From: Pontibacter sp. E15-1
Lineage (GTDB): Bacteria > Bacteroidota > Bacteroidia > Cytophagales > Hymenobacteraceae
Assembly (NCBI RefSeq): GCF_022601975.1
Contig: NZ_JAKVIR010000009.1
Span: 1-64,000, forward strand
DNA: 64,000 nt
Direction: 5' to 3'
The notes under the pieces are model-generated. The model was not told the origin of the DNA. It saw only the letters and a list, made by a program, of their open reading frames with translations, and made no database searches. Positions 8,645-18,451 of the stretch are shown here, one piece after another (positions within the stretch are counted from its first letter, which is position 1; every line of letters starts with the position of its first letter). The position numbers and the translations under genes were made by a program.

Positions 8645-8803
8645 TAAGCGTTTTTGGAAGTTCGTTTTGGAAGCAAAGCTTGCACATGCTTCAAAGAAAC
8701 ACTGCTGGTACAAGCGCCCTTTGCAATTTTTATCTCGCGCTCAGGCAACCTTTGCCCTTGCTTCCTTATCTATTAGGCGAACCTTCATTTAACCTATACA
8801 ACT

Positions 8804-9589
8804 ATGATGAGAAAAATACAGATGGTATGCGTGTTGCTGCTGTTTCCGCTGCTGACCTGGGCACAAACCAAAGTGAACGCCTCCGAGATAATCGAGAAGA
8901 TGAACCGGGGCGAGGCCGTTTCTTACAAAAATGCAGAGATCGTGGGCAACCTCGACATGACGAAGCTGCAGAACATGAAACGCAAGAGCGGGAAGCAGGA
9001 CACCGAAGCGTACATCAGCACCGTGACAGCCCCAGTTACTTTTGTGAACTGCACGTTCAGGGGCGATGTGCTGGCATATTATAGCCCAGACAACGGCGCG
9101 TCGGGCATGTTTAACAATACCAACCGAGTATATAATACCCATTTCGAGAAAGACGTGCTTTTTGAGAACTGCATGTTTGCGCAGAAAAGCGCCTTTAAGT
9201 ATGCCGGGTTCAAAGGCAAGGCCTCTTTCCAAGGAAGCCGCTTTACAGAAGAGGCGCTGTTCAAGTATACCGATTTCTCCAAAGACGTGAACTTCAGCAA
9301 TGTGCGTTTCGAGGAGGCGGCCAATTTCAAGTATGTTGATTTCCCGGATAAAGTGAGTTTTGCCGGCGCTACGTTTGCGGAAGAGGCAAACTTCAAATAC
9401 ACCAAGTTTCTGGAGGGCGCAGACTTTCAGGAAGCCCGTTTCGATGGCACGGCCAATTTCAAGTACGCCAAGATCTCAGACAGCTTTAACCTTCGCGGCA
9501 CCGACTTCCGGGGCGGAGACGACTTTAAGTATACCCGGCTGAACGATAAATCCGTTTCGCTTTCTGGTTTACAGAGCAGGTATAAATAA
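8804..9589 (+). CDS. secreted pentapeptide-repeat-like protein
   Basis: Product of 261 residues with a signal peptide (MMRKIQMVCVLLLFPLLTWAQ). From about residue 70 onward it has repeats built on AxFKYxxF and A(N/D)F motifs with ~20-residue spacing (ANFKYVDF, ANFKYTKF, ANFKYAKI, DDFKYTRL). These resemble pentapeptide-repeat right-handed helices of the Pentapeptide_4 type. The protein would be periplasmic or outer-membrane associated; its partner and role are unknown. The gene stands alone, and its stop codon TAA (9587-9589) abuts a 163-bp palindrome. A related sequence fragment (GCGTTTTTGGAAG) lies upstream at 8647-8659. Confidence 0.8.
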   Translation: MMRKIQMVCVLLLFPLLTWAQTKVNASEIIEKMNRGEAVSYKNAEIVGNLDMTKLQNMKRKSGKQDTEAYISTVTAPVTFVNCTFRGDVLAYYSPDNGASGMFNNTNRVYNTHFEKDVLFENCMFAQKSAFKYAGFKGKASFQGSRFTEEALFKYTDFSKDVNFSNVRFEEAANFKYVDFPDKVSFAGATFAEEANFKYTKFLEGADFQEARFDGTANFKYAKISDSFNLRGTDFRGGDDFKYTRLNDKSVSLSGLQSRYK

Positions 9590-9751
9590 GAGTATGTTTA
9601 AATTTCGTTTTTGGAAGCGAAAATTGTTCAGGAAGGGTTCTGGCGAAGCGTTTTTTGAGCCGCATAGCAGCGCTATGGGGTGATAAAAAGGCGAAGTCAG
9701 GTTCCTTTATGAACAATTTGCAGCCCAAAAGATGAATTTTAAACATGCTCT
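9589..9751. repeat. 163-bp imperfect palindrome (80 + 3 + 80)
   Basis: Positions 9589-9668 and the reverse complement of 9672-9751 align without a gap over 80 bases, about 55 identical by hand, with a 3-bp loop (9669-9671). The tips read AGAG(T/C)ATGTTTAAA and the centre is GCATAGC-agc-GCTATG. It could be a MITE-like element, or a very large hairpin that ends the upstream transcript. Confidence 0.75.
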
Positions 9752-9760
9752 AAGGCCGTT

Positions 9761-10324
9761 TTACTCAACCAGCGATAGGATATGGACAAGCCCCTCGCTG
9801 GAGTCCAGGTCTTTCACGGGCGGCAGCGCCAGCCATTTTGCCCGCACCTCGTTTATAAAGGGCGTACCGATCACGGTGCCCTCGCTGTTCTTTTTCCTGG
9901 TAATCGCCGCGGCGAGGGCTATTTTCAGCACATTGGCTTTCACGCGCAGGGTATACCGGGCATAGCGGCCCGGGTGTATGTGCACATGCCTGCCCGGCAC
10001 CACTCCCCAGCGCAGCACCCACGCCGAGGCATCTGAGAGCGGGAGCACGCGGTGGGCCGCCCCCGAACTGGCGATATACCGGCGATAGGCGTCGGGCTGC
10101 AGCAGGCCGTGCTCCTTTAAAAACTGGAGCACCTCCTCCGCTACCTGCGCTGCCGGCAGTGCCCCTATGTATAAATCCAGCTGTGAGCGGCCGATTGTTC
10201 GGAAAGCTGCCTTTAACTCGGCCTCCGGGGCATGTGTCCCGCGCTCCACAAACGCTTTTATATACCCCAGGTGGTGTTTCAGCGGATGAAAGAGGATCGG
10301 AGCCGGGAGATGTTCTGAAAACAT
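9761..10324 (-). CDS. conserved hypothetical protein, 187 aa
   Basis: Minus-strand protein beginning MFSEHLPAPILFHPLKHHLG. It looks soluble, with a central alanine-rich helical region (AAQVAEEVLQFLKEHGLL) and a basic C-terminal half (HIHPGRYARYTLRVKANVLK). No signal peptide or known domain is visible. A longer frame overlapping it (9765-10448) on the same strand has poor, proline/arginine-rich content and was rejected in its favour. The gene is convergent with the pentapeptide-repeat gene, with the palindrome between them. Function unknown. Confidence 0.6.
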   Translation of the reverse strand: MFSEHLPAPILFHPLKHHLGYIKAFVERGTHAPEAELKAAFRTIGRSQLDLYIGALPAAQVAEEVLQFLKEHGLLQPDAYRRYIASSGAAHRVLPLSDASAWVLRWGVVPGRHVHIHPGRYARYTLRVKANVLKIALAAAITRKKNSEGTVIGTPFINEVRAKWLALPPVKDLDSSEGLVHILSLVE

Positions 10325-10640
10325 AGAGGATATGCGCTACTGATGATTGAGGCAGAAGTTTGCGTGTCGAAATTTTGTGCCACTCAGGCAACCCTTCATT
10401 CTGTACCTGCATCTGTGTTTCTATAAGTCGATGGGGTATACCCATCACCTTCCAAACCCTGCGCCGGTGCTTATACCAAAATACCGGCTGCCAAATTCCG
10501 GATTCGTCGAGTCTGCTACGCTGTAGATCGATAAATTTCCGTTATAAGTATAAAGGAATAAAGTTTTTGTATAACATTCAGTACCTTGTATAACAAACTA
10601 CCGTTATAAATAAGGACCGCCACCGAAAAAGCCGAAGCCT
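10325..10640. other. intergenic region before the MacAB-type genes
   Basis: No gene is seen in these 316 bp. It holds one GGTATACC octamer (10435-10442) and an AT-rich end with a weak -7-like box (TACCTTGT at 10582-10589) that lacks a well-placed -33 element. It separates divergent genes, so both promoters should lie here. Confidence 0.5.
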
Positions 10641-11366
10641 ATGATCGAGCTGAACCACATTCATAAATATTACGCCGTGGGGCAAAACAAGCTGCATGTG
10701 CTGAAAGGAATCGACATGCAGGTGCGCGAGGGTGAGTTTGTGTCGATCATGGGCTCCTCTGGCTCCGGCAAGTCCACGCTGCTCAACATCCTGGGCATTC
10801 TCGACGATTATGAAGGCGGCGAATATACCCTGGCCGGCACCCGGATCAAGAACCTGTCGGCGGCAAAGGCGGCTTTTTACCGCAACAAGTTTCTGGGCTT
10901 CGTGTTCCAGTCGTTCAACCTGCTCTCGTTTAAAAACGCGATGGAAAACGTGGCGCTGCCGCTCTACTACCAGCAGGTAGGCCGCAAGCAACGCAACAAG
11001 CTGGCGCTGGAGTACCTCGACAAGGTGGGATTGAGAGACTGGGCCGAGCACTCGCCCAACGAACTGTCGGGGGGGCAAAAGCAGCGCGTGGCCATTGCCC
11101 GGGCGCTTATCTCGCAGCCCAAGCTCATCCTGGCCGACGAGCCGACCGGTGCCCTCGACACACAGACCTCCAACGAGGTGATGGAAATTTTCAAGGACGT
11201 GAACCGCAAGGGCATGACCGTGGTGATCGTGACGCACGAGAACGACATTGCCGACCAGACCCACCGCGTGATACGCCTGAGAGACGGCCTGATCGTGAAC
11301 GATGACCACGGGCTGAGTACGGAGGCCGCACAGCCAGACAAGAGGACTGTGGCTACGGGCCATTAG
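10641..11366 (+). CDS. ABC transporter ATP-binding protein (MacB/LolD type)
   Basis: ATPase of 241 residues in the MacB/LolD/FtsE group. Walker A is [13 protein letters not shown] (about residues 38-50), the Q-loop is FVFQSFNLL, the signature is [15 protein letters not shown], Walker B is [12 protein letters not shown], and the H-loop lies in VVIVTHE. It should power the two permeases that follow. The operon continues with 11411 (permease), 12861 (permease) and 14251 (adaptor), which together resemble a MacAB-like tripartite pump or mechanotransmission system. The substrate is unknown, and no TolC-like outer membrane factor is in the window. Confidence 0.92.
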   Translation: MIELNHIHKYYAVGQNKLHVLKGIDMQVREGEFVSIMGSSGSGKSTLLNILGILDDYEGGEYTLAGTRIKNLSAAKAAFYRNKFLGFVFQSFNLLSFKNAMENVALPLYYQQVGRKQRNKLALEYLDKVGLRDWAEHSPNELSGGQKQRVAIARALISQPKLILADEPTGALDTQTSNEVMEIFKDVNRKGMTVVIVTHENDIADQTHRVIRLRDGLIVNDDHGLSTEAAQPDKRTVATGH

Positions 11367-11410
11367 CCCGCAAACACAAACCAGCCATCAACCATTTAAC
11401 CACTCAGCAG

Positions 11411-12655
11411 ATGTTCGACCTTGACAAATGGCAGGAGATATGGGGCACGATGCAGAAAAACAAGCTGCGTACGTTCCTGACAGCCTTCGGTGTGTTCTGG
11501 GGCATCTTTATGCTGGTGCTTTTGCTGGGCGCGGGCAAGGGGCTGGAGAATGGGGTATACAACCGCTTCGGCGACGGGGCCAAGAACAGCATCTACGTCT
11601 GGAGCGGCAAGACCGCAGTTGCCCACAAGGGTATGAAACCCGGCCGGGAGATAAAACTCACCAATGAAGACCTCAAAGCCATAAACCGCGAAGTCAGCGA
11701 CCTGGACATGATGGCCCCCCGCAACCGCGTGTGGGGCGAGTATACCATCAACTACAAAAAGCAGAACGGCTCCTACCAGGTGTTCGGGGCACAGCCGGAT
11801 TTTCTGGAGCTGAACGGCGAGCGCCCCAACCGCGGGCGCCTGCTCAATGAACTGGACGAGCAGGAAAAGCGCAAAGTGGTGGTGCTGGGCGAGCAGGTGG
11901 CGCAGGTGCTTTTCAAGGAACAGGACCCAGTGGGCGAGTACGTCAACATCCGGGGCATATATTTTAAGGTGGAGGGCACCTTTAAGGTGCGTGGCAACAA
12001 CAGCGGCCGCCGCGAGGAGCGCGCCTATATCCCTTTCGCTACCCTGCAAGGCGCCTTCAACCAGCCAAACCAGGTGCAGATGATGCTGCTCACCTCCCAG
12101 AATGACGTTCCGGCCACAGAGATGGAAGACCGCCTGCGGAAGCTGCTGGCACAGCGGCACAAATTCTCGGAGGAAGACGACATGGCGCTCGGGGTGGAAA
12201 ACACGGAGAAGGAATTTCTAAAAGTGATGGGCCTGTTCAGCGGCATCCGCATCTTCGTCTGGGTTGTGGGCATCGGCACGCTGATAGCGGGTATAGTAGG
12301 CGTGAGCAACATCATGCTGATCATCGTGAAGGAACGCACCCGCGAGATTGGCGTCCGGAAGGCGCTGGGTGCCACGCCCGCCTCCATCGTAAGCCTCATT
12401 TTACAGGAGTCGGTGGTGATCACGGCGTTCTCGGGCTATCTGGGGCTATTGGCCGGCACGGGGGTGCTGGCGCTGCTGGAGTATTTGCTGGTGTCGTCGG
12501 GGGCGGAGATGGCTTTCTTCGCCAACCCCGAGGTAGACCTGAGCGTGGCGCTGTCGGCTACGGTGGTGCTGGTGCTGTCCGGGGCGCTGGCCGGTTTGGT
12601 GCCTGCCCTGAAAGCCGCCAACATCAAACCCATTGAGGCACTGCGGGCGGATTGA
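11411..12655 (+). CDS. MacB-like ABC permease, first paralogue
   Basis: Protein of 414 residues with the MacB layout: an N-terminal membrane segment (LTAFGVFWGIFMLVLLLGAG), a large MacB_PCD periplasmic domain (about residues 45-260), then three C-terminal segments of the FtsX type. The conserved stretch KERTREIGVRKALGATP follows the second membrane segment. It starts 44 bp after the ATPase gene. It is closely related along its whole length to the permease at 12861, so the pair probably forms a heterodimer around one ATPase dimer. Confidence 0.9.
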   Translation: MFDLDKWQEIWGTMQKNKLRTFLTAFGVFWGIFMLVLLLGAGKGLENGVYNRFGDGAKNSIYVWSGKTAVAHKGMKPGREIKLTNEDLKAINREVSDLDMMAPRNRVWGEYTINYKKQNGSYQVFGAQPDFLELNGERPNRGRLLNELDEQEKRKVVVLGEQVAQVLFKEQDPVGEYVNIRGIYFKVEGTFKVRGNNSGRREERAYIPFATLQGAFNQPNQVQMMLLTSQNDVPATEMEDRLRKLLAQRHKFSEEDDMALGVENTEKEFLKVMGLFSGIRIFVWVVGIGTLIAGIVGVSNIMLIIVKERTREIGVRKALGATPASIVSLILQESVVITAFSGYLGLLAGTGVLALLEYLLVSSGAEMAFFANPEVDLSVALSATVVLVLSGALAGLVPALKAANIKPIEALRAD

Positions 12656-12684
12656 TTTTAATTATGAATGACGGAATACCTGAT

Positions 12685-12828
12685 TTTTGAATGAGAGGTT
12701 GAGTGAGTTTTATACTTAGTAAATCTGAAGCTTTCGCCTTACAAGATATAACTAGAGAGCCGCTGTTGCTGCTTCAAAAATGAAGCGTTCATACCATTTT
12801 AATCAGTCACTCAACCACTCATTCAAAA
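12685..12828. repeat. inverted repeat pair between permease genes
   Basis: TTTTGAATGAG(A)GGTTGAGTGA at 12685-12706 is repeated in inverted form at 12807-12828 (21 of 22 bases), with 100 bp between. It fills most of the 205-bp gap inside an otherwise compact operon. It could be a short non-autonomous element or an attenuator hairpin; there is no T-tract. Confidence 0.7.
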
Positions 12829-12860
12829 TTCAATAATCAGTTATTCAAAATTATGTATGC

Positions 12861-14111
12861 ATGATCGACATCGATAAATGGCAGGAGATTTTCAACACCG
12901 TGAAGAAGCACAAGCTGCGCACGGCGCTGACCGCCTTTGGCGTGTTCTGGGGCATCTTTATGCTGGTGGTGTTGCTGGGTGCGGGCAAAGGGCTGGAAAA
13001 CGGCATCACGAGTGAGTTTAACATTGCCAAGAACGCCGTCTTCGTCTGGACACAGCGGACCAGCGTGCCCTATATGGGACTGAAGGCCGGTCGGTTTGTC
13101 CAGATGACAAACGATGATGTGGCGGCCATCAGAGCCAACATCCCGGAGGTGGGCGTGGTGGCACCCAGCAACCAGCTGCGGGGCGATTTCACGGTGAACT
13201 ACAAAGACAAGAGCTCTGCCTTCACAGTGAACGGCGAAACGCCCGATGTGCTTTTTGTGAAGCCGCTGCAAGTGACCTCCGGCCGTTTTGTGAACGAGAT
13301 CGACATGCAGGAGAAGCGCAAAGTAGCCGTAGTGGGGCCGCGCGTGCTGGAGGTGCTGTTTCCGGGGGAGGAAAATCCGATCGGTAAGTACATCAGCATC
13401 CGGGGCAGTTATTTTCAGGTGGTGGGCACGTTTGAGCCGCAGGGCAAGGGCGAGGACATTGTGGAAGACGCCAAGGTGATTTACATACCGCATACCACCC
13501 TGCAGCAAACCTATAATCAGGTGAACCAGATCGGGTTTATGGCGCTCATACCTAAGCCCGGGGTGCCCGCTGAACTGATAGAGGAGAAAGTAAAGACCCT
13601 GCTAATGCAGCGCCATCAGGTAGCCCCCGAAGATGTGAAGGCCTTTGGCTCGGCAAACGTGGAGAAAGAGTTTCAGGATGTGCAGGGGCTGTTTGCCGGT
13701 ATCGCCGGGTTTAGCTGGCTGGTGAGCATCGGCACCATCATCGCGGGCATCATCGGGGTGGGCAACATCATGCTGATTGTGGTGAAGGAGCGGACCAAGG
13801 AAATCGGGGTGCGCAAGGCCCTGGGCGCCACGCCGTGGTCTATCATCAGCCTGATTATACAGGAGTCTATCGTGATCACGGGCTTTGCCGGGTATATGGG
13901 GCTGCTGACGGGCACCGGTCTCATCGCCCTGATTGAGTACCTGATGCGCCGGTTCGATGTGCAGGCGGGCTTTTTCGGCATTCCGGAGGTAAACCTGGGC
14001 ATCGCAGTGACGGCCACCGTGCTGCTGGTTTTCACGGGGGCTCTGGCTGGCCTCATACCGGCCACCAAAGCCGCCCGCGTCAACCCGGTGGTGGCGCTCC
14101 GCGACGAGTAG
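12861..14111 (+). CDS. MacB-like ABC permease, second paralogue
   Basis: Protein of 416 residues with the same arrangement as the preceding permease: membrane segment FGVFWGIFMLVVLLGAGKG, periplasmic MacB_PCD domain, and three C-terminal segments with KERTKEIGVRKALGATPWS. Sequence similarity to 11411-12655 is strongest in the membrane parts and weaker in the periplasmic domain, as expected for an old tandem duplication with diverging substrate or partner contacts. It begins with MIDIDKWQEIFNTVKKHKLR, matching MFDLDKWQEIWGTMQKNKLR of its paralogue. The same operon is likely, although 205 bp with an inverted repeat separates the two. Confidence 0.9.
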   Translation: MIDIDKWQEIFNTVKKHKLRTALTAFGVFWGIFMLVVLLGAGKGLENGITSEFNIAKNAVFVWTQRTSVPYMGLKAGRFVQMTNDDVAAIRANIPEVGVVAPSNQLRGDFTVNYKDKSSAFTVNGETPDVLFVKPLQVTSGRFVNEIDMQEKRKVAVVGPRVLEVLFPGEENPIGKYISIRGSYFQVVGTFEPQGKGEDIVEDAKVIYIPHTTLQQTYNQVNQIGFMALIPKPGVPAELIEEKVKTLLMQRHQVAPEDVKAFGSANVEKEFQDVQGLFAGIAGFSWLVSIGTIIAGIIGVGNIMLIVVKERTKEIGVRKALGATPWSIISLIIQESIVITGFAGYMGLLTGTGLIALIEYLMRRFDVQAGFFGIPEVNLGIAVTATVLLVFTGALAGLIPATKAARVNPVVALRDE

Positions 14112-14250
14112 CGCGTTGCAATTTCCCTGTTGTCATCCTGAAAGGATCTTGTGGGCGTATCGCAACAGCATAACTTCCACAGAACCAGTGTTCTTCTGAA
14201 TAAGAGGTATGCGAACTGATAAATGATACATGTTAATTGATGAATGAATT

Positions 14251-15348
<1,098 letters not shown>

Positions 15349-15372
15349 AACAAACTTAATGGTGATGCAGAG

Positions 15373-15396
15373 AAGCGGGTATAGCCCGCTTTTTTG
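15373..15396 (+). terminator. rho-independent terminator after the adaptor gene
   Basis: Stem AAGCGGG/CCCGCTT (15373-15379 with 15385-15391), loop TATAG, followed by a T-run to 15396. It ends the MacAB-type operon. Confidence 0.85.
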
Positions 15397-15622
15397 TTGC
15401 CCTCTCACGATCAGTAGCCGCAGTTTATGCCGCTGGAAAACAGAGGGGTACAGGGGGAGTGCTGCCGTAGGGGGTATGCTTTCTGGTAAAATGTGCTTAC
15501 GCCACCTTCTCATACCAGTTGAAGCCGGATTATACATGCTTCACGGAATAATCCGGTAGGGCACCTAACCATTGGAAAAGGGGATAGTAAGTATAATCAG
15601 CTATTTACTTACCTAAAAATCA

Positions 15623-16132
15623 ATGACTATGAATGTGAAAAAAAGTTTACGCACACACAATTTACTGCTGGCAGTGCTGATGCTGCTGGGTACTGTTTTC
15701 ATGACATCCTGCGAAAAGGATGATATTGACCTGGGCGACCTGCTTAAAGACGACAACTCGTGGAAAGGAGTGCAGCTGAAGGGGGCTAATGAGGTGCCGG
15801 CCGTGGACTCGGATGGCTATGGGTTGCTGAATGCCCATTACAACAGCAAAACAAAAATGCTCAAGTATGACTTCGTTTGGACACTGGGCAACCCCAGCGA
15901 TACCACGGTGGCCATGCACTTCCATGGGCCAGCCACACCGACGATGAGTGCGGGGGTGAAAAGACCGGTTACCGGCTTTGCGGCCAACAGCTCCGGCGGA
16001 TCTCATTCTGGTGCCGTTGGCCCACTGAGCGATGACGAAGAGAAGCAACTGCTAAACGGCCTGTGGTACTTTAACATCCACAGCAAAACGCATCCTTCCG
16101 GCGAACTGCGCGGGAATCTGCTCAAGAAGTAA
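15623..16132 (+). CDS. CHRD domain lipoprotein
   Basis: Product of 169 residues with a lipoprotein signal ending in VFMTSC (Cys at about 30). It then has a CHRD-like domain (about residues 50-168; LKGANEVPAVDSDGYGLLNA, MHFHGPA, GLWYFNIHSKTHPSGELRG). The NIHSxxHPxGELRG ending is the hallmark of CHRD proteins. It is probably anchored at the outer membrane or periplasm. The biochemical role of CHRD domains in bacteria is not settled. It is a single gene followed by a strong hairpin terminator. Confidence 0.9.
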   Translation: MTMNVKKSLRTHNLLLAVLMLLGTVFMTSCEKDDIDLGDLLKDDNSWKGVQLKGANEVPAVDSDGYGLLNAHYNSKTKMLKYDFVWTLGNPSDTTVAMHFHGPATPTMSAGVKRPVTGFAANSSGGSHSGAVGPLSDDEEKQLLNGLWYFNIHSKTHPSGELRGNLLKK

Positions 16133-16150
16133 GAAGCCTGACATGCGTCT

Positions 16151-16206
16151 AAACGATGCCCGCCACCCATGCAGCAGATTGCATGGGTGGCGGGCATCGT
16201 TTTTTG
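16151..16206 (+). terminator. strong hairpin terminator, 22-bp perfect stem
   Basis: Stem 16151-16172 pairs perfectly with 16181-16202 across an 8-nt loop and is followed by TTTT. It closes the CHRD gene. The T-run doubles as the -33 region of the next promoter. Confidence 0.92.
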
Positions 16207-16237
16207 TGGCAGATGACAGAGAGGATGTATACCTTTG
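16204..16237 (+). promoter_or_regulatory. Bacteroidota-type promoter of the GNAT gene
   Basis: TTG at 16204-16206 and TACCTTTG at 16230-16237 with 23 bp between. Transcription would begin near 16244. This rules out an upstream start at 16143 for the acetyltransferase and favours the ATG at 16266. Confidence 0.75.
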
Positions 16238-16265
16238 CGGTTATCCAAAAAAAAGCGCACCCGAT

Positions 16266-16757
16266 ATGCCACAGGAATACACCATGCCGTCGTCTATCCA
16301 GATCGTGGATTTCAACCCTTTTTACGCACAGGCCTTTTATGATCTGAACCACGAGTGGATCACGAAGTACTTTGTGATGGAGGAAGCCGATGAGAAGTCG
16401 TTGGGCGATCCGCAGAACTATATCATCAACAAAGGCGGCCATATCCTGATGGCGCTTTTTCATGGGGAGCCCGTGGGGGCCTGTGCCTTGCTGAAGGAGG
16501 ACGAAGAGGTGTATGAACTGGCGAAGATGGCCGTGGCACCCCGCGCCCAGGGCCTTCACATCGGCAGGTTACTGGGCGAGCGGATTATCGAGAGAGCCAG
16601 ACAGGCGGGTGCCCGCAAGGTATACCTCGTCTCGAACCGTAGGCTTACCACCGCGCTCAGCCTCTATACCCGCCTCGGCTTTGTGGAAGTGCCTATGCCT
16701 CCCAGCATTTACGAGCGCGCCGACATTAAAATGGAACTGGACCTGAAAGGAGAATAA
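16266..16757 (+). CDS. GNAT family N-acetyltransferase
   Basis: Acetyl-CoA dependent N-acetyltransferase of 163 residues. The frame is open from 16143, but that part covers a terminator and a promoter, so the ATG at 16266 (MPQEYTMPSS) is chosen; 16284 is a close alternative. The GNAT core is visible as ILMALFHGEPVGACALL (beta strands 2-4), then LAKMAVAPRAQGLHIGRLLG, the acetyl-CoA binding motif A, and VYLVSNRRLTTALSLYTRLGF near the end. The acceptor substrate is unknown. It is a single gene. Confidence 0.88.
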   Translation: MPQEYTMPSSIQIVDFNPFYAQAFYDLNHEWITKYFVMEEADEKSLGDPQNYIINKGGHILMALFHGEPVGACALLKEDEEVYELAKMAVAPRAQGLHIGRLLGERIIERARQAGARKVYLVSNRRLTTALSLYTRLGFVEVPMPPSIYERADIKMELDLKGE

Positions 16758-16914
16758 AACGCCACTGCACAACCTCGGGGGTTTCATTTCAGGAGAATTT
16801 TGGGGCTGACATGGGTACTTGTTTATACCAATATCAATTGATTAGCATCCAGACTCTCTGATGGCGCAAGCGTCCGTTTGTGCCATATAAGAGGTTGTGT
16901 GTGTAAGGGGATTC

Positions 16915-17475
16915 CTAGGTGCGGCTTGTCAAAACTTCTTCCTCCTGCCGCGCAATCCCATCCGTCATCCAGCAGCCTTTGTACGTGCCTTTGCGCTGTT
17001 TCGAGAGGATAAACATGTAGGCGCCTTCCCGCCCATCGCGGCCCTCAATCACCACAAGCTGGTAGGCGGTGTTGCCCGTCACCACAAGCTGCCCCCTTTT
17101 GTAACTTTTAAAGTTAAGCATAGATTGGTATGCCGGCGCGCGCACCATCATCCGCAGATGCTCTACAGGGCCGATGTGTAGCTTGGTTTTTGGGGAGGAA
17201 AAATTAAACACCGTGATCACGCCGCTGTCGCTGCGGTCGTTTTGCTGCAGCGCCTGCAGTTGGATGTGCACCACCTGTTGCGGCGACATAGACTTGTCAG
17301 GTTTCAGGAAGGTCCATTTGGCCGAAGAACTGGCGATGGCGTCGGGCATCACATAGGCTGTGGACTGCCGGTCTTCCAGTACAGGCATGGCGGGGAACCG
17401 CACCCAGAACAGTACCAGGAGGAGGAGGCCCACCAGAAGCATCAGGAAGTCAAAGGCTTTGTCTTTACCCTTCAT
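16915..17475 (-). CDS. DUF4864-like membrane-anchored protein
   Basis: Protein of 186 residues with one N-terminal membrane segment (FLMLLVGLLLLVLFWVRF). The rest is probably periplasmic. The segment VVHIQLQALQQNDRSDSGVI followed by FNFSSPKTKLHIGPVEHLRMMVR and a YQSMLNFKS element resembles DUF4864, a SnoaL/NTF2-like fold of unknown function. It stands between genes on the opposite strand: convergent with the GNAT gene and divergent from the PAP2 gene. The family call is moderately sure; no role can be given. Confidence 0.7.
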   Translation of the reverse strand: MKGKDKAFDFLMLLVGLLLLVLFWVRFPAMPVLEDRQSTAYVMPDAIASSSAKWTFLKPDKSMSPQQVVHIQLQALQQNDRSDSGVITVFNFSSPKTKLHIGPVEHLRMMVRAPAYQSMLNFKSYKRGQLVVTGNTAYQLVVIEGRDGREGAYMFILSKQRKGTYKGCWMTDGIARQEEEVLTSRT

Positions 17476-17612
17476 AAGAATATGTACTTTGGTTAGATAG
17501 GCAGGGTTGTGTTGTTTGCCGTATTTGAAGGGGGATTATCAGAAAGTGTACAAAAAAGTAATCCCCGAAAACAAAGCCGCGCCATACCGTATATGCTTGT
17601 TAGCCTCTTTCT

Positions 17613-18404
17613 ATGAAAAACCCACTCTCTGGTTACGTCAAGCAAGCCATCGGCAAACTAAAGCATCAGCCGCTAGTGCGGCGGCTGCGGGAGCAATACC
17701 CCGGGCTGTGGCGGTTTCTGATGAACCGCTTCAACACCCGGGTTTTCCTCGGGTTGCCGTTCACGCTGATCTCGCTGGTATTTGTCCTCAACATCGCCCT
17801 GCTGTCCGAACTGACCGAGAGCGTGCTGGAGTCGGCATGGATCGTAACCCTGGACGAAACGTTTACAGGCCTGCTGTTTAAGGTGCGCTCGGAGGCGCTG
17901 AGCCAGGTGCTGTATGCGTTTACGCAGCTCGGGGAGCAGGAAACGGTGTTTATAGTGGGTGGGGTTGTGTCTGCCATCTTCCTTTACCGCCGCAACTTTG
18001 TGGCCCTCTTTGTTTTCTGGTTTACGCTGGCAGGGGTGGGCATCTCTACCCGCTACGGCAAGACTTTCTTCAGCCGCGAGCGCCCCTCTGAGGTGGCCTA
18101 TTATGCCGTGGAGCATTTTTCATTTCCGAGCGGACACGCCACCACCGTGCTTGCCATGTATGGGCTGCTGGCCTATTTCCTGTACCGGCACTACCATACC
18201 CACCCGTGGCGGGAGCTGGTGCTGTGGCTGGCGGGCATCCTCATCGTCATCGTAGGCTTCAGCAGAATCTATTTGGGTGTGCACTTCCTGTCTGATGTGC
18301 TGGCCGGTTTCCTGCTTGGCGCGCTGTGGCTGCTGGTGGGCGTGAGCCTGATGGAGGTGATGATCTACGACAAAAAACGAAAAGCCAGGAGAAGGGAACA
18401 ATAA
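17613..18404 (+). CDS. PAP2 family phosphatase
   Basis: Integral membrane lipid phosphatase of 263 residues. The three-part PAP2 active site is complete: KTFFSRERP (KxxxxxxRP), FSFPSGH (PSGH), and SRIYLGVHFLSD (SRxxxxxHxxxD). About six membrane segments surround it. Likely substrates are undecaprenyl diphosphate or phosphatidic acid type lipids. It ends 47 bp before the phospholipase C-like gene on the same strand, so the two lipid-related genes may share a transcript. Confidence 0.93.
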   Translation: MKNPLSGYVKQAIGKLKHQPLVRRLREQYPGLWRFLMNRFNTRVFLGLPFTLISLVFVLNIALLSELTESVLESAWIVTLDETFTGLLFKVRSEALSQVLYAFTQLGEQETVFIVGGVVSAIFLYRRNFVALFVFWFTLAGVGISTRYGKTFFSRERPSEVAYYAVEHFSFPSGHATTVLAMYGLLAYFLYRHYHTHPWRELVLWLAGILIVIVGFSRIYLGVHFLSDVLAGFLLGALWLLVGVSLMEVMIYDKKRKARRREQ

Positions 18405-18451
18405 GGGTGCATCTTTTCCGGGTATGCTCCGTATTTCATATATATAAATAT

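Noticed and set aside
9765-10448. 227-codon minus-strand frame
   Set aside because: Overlaps the better 187-codon frame at 9761-10324; its arginine/glycine/proline-rich product is typical of a shadow frame in GC-rich DNA.
16143-16265. 41-residue N-terminal extension of the acetyltransferase
   Set aside because: Covers a terminator hairpin and the gene's own promoter; no part resembles the GNAT fold.
17507-17881. 124-codon frame overlapping the PAP2 gene
   Set aside because: Different frame over a clear PAP2 phosphatase start; the translated sequence has shadow-frame composition.
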